From the NCBI GenBank assembly GCA_007133255.1, contig SLMY01000250.1, positions 1-9,764 of the forward strand: a stretch of 9,764 nt of DNA, written 5' to 3'. The position numbers and the translations under genes were made by a program. A model generated the notes under the pieces. It saw only the letters and a list, made by a program, of their open reading frames with translations. It made no database searches and was not told the origin of the DNA. This document shows positions 5,815-9,764 of this stretch, in pieces. Each line of letters opens with the position of its first letter. Within the stretch, counting starts at the first letter, position 1. Source of the stretch: Clostridiales bacterium. GTDB taxonomy: Bacteria; Bacillota; Clostridia; Saccharofermentanales; UBA5734.

Positions 5815-6417
5815 CTATATGTCTCGTCTGCCTTCCATCGCTTTCGCCAGGGTCACTTCATCAGCATATTCTAAATCACTTCCTACAGGCAGCCCGTGTG
5901 CCAGCCGGGTTGTCCGAATGCCTGATGGCTTAAGAAGTTTTGAGATATACATAGCGGTCGCTTCGCCTTCAACAGTAGAATTTGTGGCGAGGATAACCTC
6001 ATTAACCCGATCATCTTCTCTGAGTCGAGCCAGCAGTTCACGCAGTTTGATCTGTTCGGGACCTATATTCTGCATAGGCGAGATCACACCATGCAGAACA
6101 TGATAAAGGCCTTTATACTCATGCATTTTTTCTATTGCCGATACATCCCTTGGCTGTTCAACAATACAGATGATACTTGAGTCTCTTCCTGCTGACTGGC
6201 AGATCTGGCAAGGATCCTCATCAGTGAGATTGCAGCATGAAGAACAAAGGCGTGTTGTCCGTCTTGCTTCGAGGATGGCATCAGCCAGCGCGTGTACGTT
6301 CTCTTCTGGCTGGGCAAGAATGTGAAAAGCAAGTCTTTGCGCGGACTTACTGCCAATACCCGGCAGTTTTCCCAACTCAGTGATCAGTCTGCTGATTGAA
6401 GCGGCATATCGGGCCAC
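5815..6417 (-). CDS. recR: Recombination mediator protein RecR
   Basis: DNA-repair protein that works with RecO (and RecF) to load RecA onto SSB-coated single-stranded DNA. The 200-residue product has the usual length and order: helix-hairpin-helix segment LPGIGSKSAQRLAFHIL (18-34), a four-cysteine zinc finger (Cys58, Cys61, Cys70, Cys73), and a Toprim domain from ~80 (IICIVEQPRDVSAIEK, with Glu87), ending with the conserved THR-like segment TRLAHGLPVGSDLEYADEVTL. The start is GTG at 6417, two bases after the ybaB stop. No convincing Shine-Dalgarno precedes it, so it probably depends on translational coupling to ybaB. It is the last gene of the dnaX-ybaB-recR operon, as in Bacillus and E. coli. 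Confidence 0.97.
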   Translation of the reverse strand: MARYAASISRLITELGKLPGIGSKSAQRLAFHILAQPEENVHALADAILEARRTTRLCSSCCNLTDEDPCQICQSAGRDSSIICIVEQPRDVSAIEKMHEYKGLYHVLHGVISPMQNIGPEQIKLRELLARLREDDRVNEVILATNSTVEGEATAMYISKLLKPSGIRTTRLAHGLPVGSDLEYADEVTLAKAMEGRRDI

Positions 6418-6419
6418 TG

Positions 6420-6767
6420 CTAAAAACCAAACGGCAGTCCGCGGCCGCCTGTAACTTTGTTCATACGCTCAGCTGATTTTTCTTCAAGCTGCTCCTGAGC
6501 CGCGTTAACAGCGACCATAATCAGGTCCTGCAGCATTTCAACATCTTCAGGATCAACAGCAGCCGGACTGATCTCAAGCTCAGTAATCCGATGCTCACCG
6601 TTTATAACAACTCTTACAGCTTCACCACCCGCGGTTCCTTCACTTGTCATTTCAGCTATTTCCTGCTGTGCTTTCTCCATTTCACGCTGCAGCTTCTGGG
6701 CTTGCTGCATATACTGATTCATACCGCCTCCGCCGCCTCCGCGAAAACCTTTAGGTCCTTTTGCCAT
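6420..6767 (-). CDS. ybaB: YbaB/EbfC family nucleoid-associated protein
   Basis: Small dimeric DNA-binding protein of the YbaB/EbfC family, thought to act as a nucleoid factor and conserved between dnaX and recR. I start it at ATG 6767, giving 115 residues from MAKGPKGFRGGGGGG; a longer frame would add 13 residues translated from the dnaX end and is unlikely. GGAGG for this start lies inside the last codons of dnaX, whose TGA is four bases upstream, so the genes are translationally coupled. Features: an N-terminal run of six glycines (10-15), a long helix MNQYMQQAQKLQREMEKAQQEIAE, the central strands (VRVVINGEHRITELEISP), a second helix, and the family's typical hydrophobic C-terminus GGRGLPFGF. 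Product certain; physiological role in this organism unknown. Confidence 0.96.
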   Translation of the reverse strand: MAKGPKGFRGGGGGGMNQYMQQAQKLQREMEKAQQEIAEMTSEGTAGGEAVRVVINGEHRITELEISPAAVDPEDVEMLQDLIMVAVNAAQEQLEEKSAERMNKVTGGRGLPFGF

Positions 6768-6771
6768 AATC

Positions 6772-8757
6772 TCAATCCTCCATTTTAATCGGTATGCCAA
6801 GTTCATTGGCTGTGTCGGTTACTTTTTCAATCCAGGGTGGTTCAGCTGGTTTTTTTGGCGACATCTCCCTATTGATCTGTGCATCTTCTAATTCTGTTAC
6901 AACTTCAATGTTTCTGCCAGCTGCCTGACTGGCAAACTGACGGAGCACGCTTATCGACTCGGGTTTATGAATCTCAATATAATGAAGTTGATCTGTCTGG
7001 CTGAAAAATAAAAGCAGCTTGTCTCCATCCATACTGACACGAGCAGGTCGGCTGAAAAGATAAAGTGTCATATAGCCTTTCTCCTGAAGCATATCAGACA
7101 CAAAATGCCACAGCTTTTTCACATCAAGACGATCATCAGGCTGGTCTGAACGTTCATCACCGTGAAGCGCCTGTGTCGCGGATTGCTTCAACTGAGCAGA
7201 ATCTTGTTCCTTTTCTGATCCAGTCGGTCCAGTTTCAGATGGCTGAGGATCCGTCATAGACTGTACAGGGGCAGCATCCGGTTCGGCCAGACCATGAAGC
7301 GCGTCAGATGGCTGAGGATCCGTCATAGACTGTTCAGGGTCAGCATCCGGTTCGGCCAGACCATGAACTGTATCAGATGGCTGAGGATCCGTCATGGACT
7401 GTACAGGGTCAGCATCCGGTTGATCAGCTTTGGCAGCTTGCGCTTCACGTGTTGAGTTACCCGCCTCTGTGCCAGTTTTTTCATCGTCCGCGAACTGAGA
7501 TTGGCCAGCCTGGTTTTCACCCTCTTCATCTATCCTGGACCGCGAGGGCTGACTGGCCGATGGCTTATCACTGGCCTGCACCGTCTTCTGATTCGTTTTC
7601 TTTGAATCGGAATGTGCCTGGGTCTGTTTATCATTCAAGGGTTTGGTTAATCCGGCTGATTTTAAAACCACTTGTTCATCCATCAAACGAATCAACCCAA
7701 TTTCCAGAGTTGTTCTGGCATCGCTTGACCACCTGATATCAGATAATAAAGATGATAATCCCTGGATCATGGCAACCCATTCAGAGGGGCTGCCTTGACG
7801 GCTCATCTCAGTCATGTGCTCAAGTGATTCTGATGAAGCCCTGACCAGGCTTTCTGGCTGCCTTGATACCCGGCAAACCAGCAAATTCCTGTAAAACTGA
7901 GCAAGATCAGTCACAAAGTGCGTCAGATCACGGCCATCCATGATGAGTTGCTCTATCAAATCAAGCAGACCGGCAGGATTGCCTTCATGAATCGCCTGGG
8001 CCATCTGAATCATGAATGTATCCTGAACAATACCTGCCAGGCTCAGCACATCGTCGCGCGAGATTGCTTCACTGTAGCGCATACGTGCCTGATCAAGCAG
8101 GCTGATCGCGTCTCGCATCGCGCCATCTGCAAGCATGGCTATTGTCTTGAGCGCGTCCGCGCTGATGCTTATTTGATCTGAATCAGCGATTTCAGCTAAT
8201 CGGGTGGTCATACCCTCAACAGGAATACGCCTGAAATCATATCGCTGACATCGTGACAGTATCGTAGCCGGTATTCTATGCGGTTCGGTTGTGGCCAGAA
8301 TAAAAACCGCGTGAGAGGGCGGTTCTTCGAGTGTCTTAAGCAGAGCGTTGAACGCACCGGTGGACAACATATGCGCTTCATCAATAATATAGACTTTGTA
8401 TTGTGCCTGTGAGGGCATAAATACGACTTCATCACAAATACGCCTGATATTATCAACACTGTTATTAGAAGCGGCGTCCATTTCCACTACATCAAGCAGA
8501 CTGCCGTCAAGTATCCCTTTGCAGATCTCACATTGATTGCATGGATTGCCCTTCTGGGGCTGCAGACAGTTAATCGCTCTTGAGAATATCTTTGCCAGTG
8601 TTGTTTTTCCGGTTCCTCTTGTACCGCTGAACAAATAGGCATGCGCTATCTTCTTGCTGATGACAGACTGCCGTAAGGCAAAAACAGCATGTTTTTGTTC
8701 AACAACTTCGTCAAATTGTCTGGGGCGCCAGGCGCGGTATAAAGCCAGATGCGTCAT
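6772..8757 (-). CDS. dnaX: DNA polymerase III subunits gamma and tau
   Basis: Clamp-loader ATPase that opens and loads the beta sliding clamp; tau also tethers polymerases and helicase. The 661-residue protein shows AAA+ domains I-III: Walker A GTRGTGKT (45-52), four zinc cysteines (64, 73, 76, 79), Walker B YIIDEAHM (123-130), sensor 1 ILATTE (153-158) and sensor 2 around GAMRDAISLLDQ (212-223, Arg215). Domain III ends near 365. Residues ~370-540 are a disordered acidic Gln/Asp/Ser-rich linker with a 23-residue tandem repeat (447-513), and ~545-627 a folded tau-specific C-terminal domain. AAAGGAGAG lies just before ATG 8757. A U UUA AAA heptamer at codons 365-366 could yield a short gamma form. 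It is the first gene of dnaX-ybaB-recR, directly downstream of the SRP RNA. Confidence 0.97.
   Translation of the reverse strand: MTHLALYRAWRPRQFDEVVEQKHAVFALRQSVISKKIAHAYLFSGTRGTGKTTLAKIFSRAINCLQPQKGNPCNQCEICKGILDGSLLDVVEMDAASNNSVDNIRRICDEVVFMPSQAQYKVYIIDEAHMLSTGAFNALLKTLEEPPSHAVFILATTEPHRIPATILSRCQRYDFRRIPVEGMTTRLAEIADSDQISISADALKTIAMLADGAMRDAISLLDQARMRYSEAISRDDVLSLAGIVQDTFMIQMAQAIHEGNPAGLLDLIEQLIMDGRDLTHFVTDLAQFYRNLLVCRVSRQPESLVRASSESLEHMTEMSRQGSPSEWVAMIQGLSSLLSDIRWSSDARTTLEIGLIRLMDEQVVLKSAGLTKPLNDKQTQAHSDSKKTNQKTVQASDKPSASQPSRSRIDEEGENQAGQSQFADDEKTGTEAGNSTREAQAAKADQPDADPVQSMTDPQPSDTVHGLAEPDADPEQSMTDPQPSDALHGLAEPDAAPVQSMTDPQPSETGPTGSEKEQDSAQLKQSATQALHGDERSDQPDDRLDVKKLWHFVSDMLQEKGYMTLYLFSRPARVSMDGDKLLLFFSQTDQLHYIEIHKPESISVLRQFASQAAGRNIEVVTELEDAQINREMSPKKPAEPPWIEKVTDTANELGIPIKMED
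7235..7421 (-). repeat. 69-bp in-frame tandem repeat within dnaX (about 2.7 copies)
   Basis: Copies begin at 7235, 7304 and 7373 on the plus strand, an exact 69-base period, with only a few substitutions. They encode a 23-residue unit containing QSMTDPQPSD and HGLAEPDA in the DnaX linker (residues ~447-513). The third copy breaks off at 7421. The period is a multiple of three, so copy number can change without a frameshift. Confidence 0.95.
7631..7666 (-). promoter_or_regulatory. Candidate programmed -1 frameshift site in dnaX
   Basis: On the coding strand, in the reading frame of dnaX, codons 365-366 form the slippery heptamer T TTA AAA (7666-7660), which fits the X XXY YYZ rule. After a -1 shift the ribosome reads nine codons (ISRINQTLE) and meets TGA at 7633-7631, giving a 375-residue gamma-like protein that stops right after AAA+ domain III. 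No strong internal Shine-Dalgarno or stable downstream stem is obvious, so this is a candidate only. Confidence 0.35.
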
Positions 8758-8777
8758 GCCTGCTCTCCTTTATCTCT

Positions 8778-8799
8778 TAAAGCATAAAGTATGCCTTTA
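8778..8799 (-). repeat. Small hairpin between SRP RNA and dnaX
   Basis: TAAAGCATA (8778-8786) pairs with TATGC and TTTA (8790-8799, one bulged C at 8795) around a three-base loop. It lies in the 59-base spacer between the SRP RNA and dnaX, a few bases before the dnaX Shine-Dalgarno. There is no T-run after it. It may affect dnaX translation or mark an RNA 3' end. Confidence 0.45.
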
Positions 8800-8816
8800 G
8801 ATGAAAAAATCACCCT

Positions 8817-8945
8817 GTCTGATCCGCAGCCGTCACCGGCACCCCCGCGGCGCATATGGTTGACCGCTTACCGCTGCTTCCTTCCGGACCTGACGGGGTT
8901 CACGGGCCACATCGCACAGGACCAGCGATCGGCTGCAGATCAGAC
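8817..8945 (-). ncRNA. ffs: Signal recognition particle RNA (4.5S-like, small bacterial type)
   Basis: RNA core of the bacterial SRP; with Ffh it targets nascent membrane proteins to the SecYEG translocon through FtsY. The minus strand holds the diagnostic domain IV, GTCAGGTCC-GGAA-GGAAGCAGC (around 8895-8874), with the GGAA tetraloop at 8885-8882 and the asymmetric internal loops that bind Ffh. The ends pair over ~16 bases (8817-8832 with 8930-8945), closing one long hairpin of about 129 nt. No Alu domain is present, unlike the ~270-nt RNA of Bacillus. Six T follow the closing helix at 8809-8804 on the minus strand. Its place just upstream of dnaX matches Bacillus scr-dnaX. Exact processed ends are inferred from pairing. 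Confidence 0.95.
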
Positions 8946-8966
8946 ACGGCGTGAATGATCGTTGCC

Positions 8967-8975
8967 ATTATAGCA
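8967..8975 (-). promoter_or_regulatory. Promoter of the SRP RNA (extended -10)
   Basis: On the minus strand TGC-TATAAT gives a perfect -10 (8972-8967) with the TGn extension (8975-8973). The -35 region is weak (TGGAAG at 17-base spacing). Transcription would start near 8960, leaving a ~15-nt leader before the closed SRP helix, which would be removed by processing. Confidence 0.75.
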
Positions 8976-8985
8976 CAACCTATTT

Positions 8986-9014
8986 TAGACTTCCAGCAAG
9001 ATCTGCTGTATACT
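8986..9014 (+). promoter_or_regulatory. Candidate promoter of a divergent small RNA
   Basis: TAGACT (8986-8991, 4/6) and TATACT (9009-9014, 5/6) with a 17-base spacer on the plus strand. It is back-to-back with the SRP RNA promoter and would start transcription near 9021. Confidence 0.45.
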
Positions 9015-9020
9015 ACTGTC

Positions 9021-9102
9021 CATGTGAGATTCCTTTCTTTTCTGTGTTTCCGTTTTTGCTTCTACATAACTTTAACACAGTTTCGGGGATCTCTCTTTTT
9101 TT
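9021..9102 (+). ncRNA. Candidate small RNA ending in an intrinsic terminator
   Basis: A pyrimidine-rich ~80-base segment with nested pairing. The outer stem is GAGATTCCT (9026-9034) with GGGGATCTC (9085-9093), nine pairs including two G-U. The inner stem is CTGTGTT (9042-9048) with AACACAG (9074-9080), seven perfect pairs. After the outer stem come TC and seven T (9096-9102), as at a Rho-independent terminator. A plausible promoter ends at 9014. No reading frame of note lies inside. I match it to no known RNA family. It could also be fortuitous pairing in an AT-rich spacer. Confidence 0.35.
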
Positions 9103-9358
9103 GACCTACAACTACGTTACACTAACGAATGTTTGTCAGGTAGGCCTGGATCAGCTTTCAAATGCAAAAACAAATTTAATGAAATGCTCATCATTTTTAT
9201 GTTAAACCTCTCCGGTTGAATATAAACAAGAAATAAGAAAATGACGTTTTAAAACTTAAGCTATCTGCTATTACTAAATAAACTAAATTAATAATATGAG
9301 GAATATTGATCGTTTCAGACAATCCATATCACACTTTCTGAACCCCTGTCAGCTGGAT
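9103..9358. other. Gene-free AT-rich spacer upstream of the RNA methyltransferase gene
   Basis: No credible reading frame is present. It holds a 13-base palindrome CGTTA-CAC-TAACG (9115-9127), the palindrome GTTTTAAAAC (9246-9255), and a strongly AT-rich tract around 9215-9300. A six-base dyad TTCAGA / TCTGAA (9314-9319 with 9337-9342) lies near the downstream promoter. Nothing here is identifiable as a known RNA or mobile element. Confidence 0.5.
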
Positions 9359-9359
9359 C

Positions 9360-9388
9360 TGCTATACTATCCATACATATTAATGGAT
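9360..9388 (+). promoter_or_regulatory. Candidate promoter (extended -10) and dyad for the RNA methyltransferase gene
   Basis: TGC-TATACT (9360-9368) is an extended -10 with a 5/6 hexamer; no good -35 is visible. Directly downstream, over the expected start point, ATCCAT (9369-9374) and ATGGAT (9383-9388) form an inverted repeat with an eight-base centre, a possible operator or 5' hairpin. Confidence 0.55.
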
Positions 9389-9415
9389 GAATAATCCTGG
9401 ATAAGAGGCTTGCCT

Positions 9416-9764
9416 ATGCGTCGTTATGATAAGAAAAAGAAGCAAAAACAGTACGTTCAGTATGATAATCTGCAGCCTGGTGAACAAGTTGAAGTCAACA
9501 TAACTGACATCAATCATCAGGGGCAGGGTGTTGGCCATGTGAACGGGCTAACTGTTTTTGTTGCCCAGACTGTTCCCGGTGATTGTGTTAAAGCGGTTAT
9601 TCAAGAAAGAAAACCCAAGTACGCAATTGGATACATGACAGAACTGACAGCATCATCCTCTTTCCGTATTGAGCCCGACTGCCCTTTAGCTGCGGCTTGT
9701 GGCGGATGTACGATGCAGATCATGGACTATGAGGCTCAACTGCTTTATAAACAAAATCAGATTA
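9416..9764 (+). CDS. TRAM-domain 23S rRNA (uracil-C5)-methyltransferase family, N-terminal part (3' truncated by window edge)
   Basis: SAM-dependent RNA methyltransferase of the RlmD/RlmCD/TrmA group, which adds a methyl to C5 of specific uridines, usually in 23S rRNA. Only 116 codons are visible; full-length relatives are usually ~450 residues, so the SAM-binding and catalytic cysteine regions lie outside. After a lysine-rich start (MRRYDKKKKQKQ) comes a TRAM RNA-binding domain (~19-78: PGEQVEVNITDINHQGQGVG and FVAQTVPGD). Then comes the iron-sulfur cluster segment with Cys89, Cys95 and Cys98 in CPLAAACGGCTMQ; the fourth cysteine is expected later. GAGG at 9405-9408, seven bases before ATG 9416, supports the start. 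In Firmicutes RlmCD-type enzymes are most common, but the substrate cannot be decided from this part. Confidence 0.93.
   Translation, partial: MRRYDKKKKQKQYVQYDNLQPGEQVEVNITDINHQGQGVGHVNGLTVFVAQTVPGDCVKAVIQERKPKYAIGYMTELTASSSFRIEPDCPLAAACGGCTMQIMDYEAQLLYKQNQI

Noticed and set aside
5714..6103. 129-codon frame following the divIC-like gene
   Set aside because: It runs antisense through recR and across the bidirectional terminator; recR is certain.
7235..7421. CRISPR array
   Set aside because: The repeats are directly adjacent 69-bp units, in frame inside dnaX, with no unique spacers.
8951..9205. 84-codon open frame on the plus strand beside the SRP RNA
   Set aside because: It begins inside the SRP RNA promoter, has no Shine-Dalgarno and an unprotein-like composition, and overlaps the better supported promoter and hairpin elements.

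Overview
This window looks like chromosomal DNA of a Firmicutes-type (Bacillota) bacterium of moderate GC content. The evidence is gene order as well as gene content. The series SRP RNA - dnaX - ybaB/ebfC - recR on the minus strand, and the series mazG - rqcP (yabO) - divIC-like on the plus strand, are both conserved blocks near the replication origin in Bacillus and its relatives. Here the two blocks face each other and share a terminator. The sporulation genes yabP and yabQ, which sit between yabO and divIC in Bacillus subtilis, are absent, and the SRP RNA is the short type without an Alu domain. Both facts fit a non-sporulating lineage, but they do not fix the genus. I see no insertion sequence, prophage, CRISPR array, tRNA or rRNA.

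Layout: (1) 1-3300, plus strand: the 3' part of an L-rhamnose catabolic operon, with rhaA (5' end outside the window), a class II aldolase that probably cleaves L-rhamnulose-1-phosphate, and rhamnulokinase rhaB, closed by a strong intrinsic terminator. (2) 3301-3610: a non-coding leader with a promoter candidate overlapping that terminator, a GC-rich hairpin, and a strong Shine-Dalgarno in front of a two-codon reading frame. It leads to an 86-residue conserved-looking protein of unknown function. (3) 4000-5717, plus strand: mazG (NTP pyrophosphohydrolase), rqcP (S4-domain ribosome quality-control factor) overlapping it, then a 217-base regulatory gap, then a divIC/ftsB-like divisome gene. The gap holds a perfect match to the WalR (YycF) box. 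(4) 5763-5787: bidirectional terminator. (5) 5815-8757, minus strand: dnaX, ybaB and recR as a tightly coupled operon, with the SRP RNA gene (8817-8945) just upstream. (6) 8946-9415: a gene-free divergent region with the SRP promoter, a candidate small RNA on the opposite strand, an AT-rich tract and a promoter for the next gene. (7) 9416-9764, plus strand: the 5' end of a TRAM-domain, Fe-S-type RNA uracil-C5 methyltransferase.

The rhamnose genes convert L-rhamnose to L-rhamnulose, phosphorylate it, and split it to DHAP and L-lactaldehyde. The dnaX-ybaB-recR genes serve replication and recombination repair. mazG, rqcP and divIC serve nucleotide sanitation, rescue of stalled ribosomes and septum assembly. 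Most of the window is housekeeping DNA. The observations most worth following are the WalR-type box before the division gene, a terminator-ended small RNA candidate divergent from the SRP RNA, a possible programmed -1 frameshift at the end of DnaX domain III, a 69-bp tandem repeat inside dnaX, and the SD-led two-codon frame in the 3.4-3.6 kb leader.
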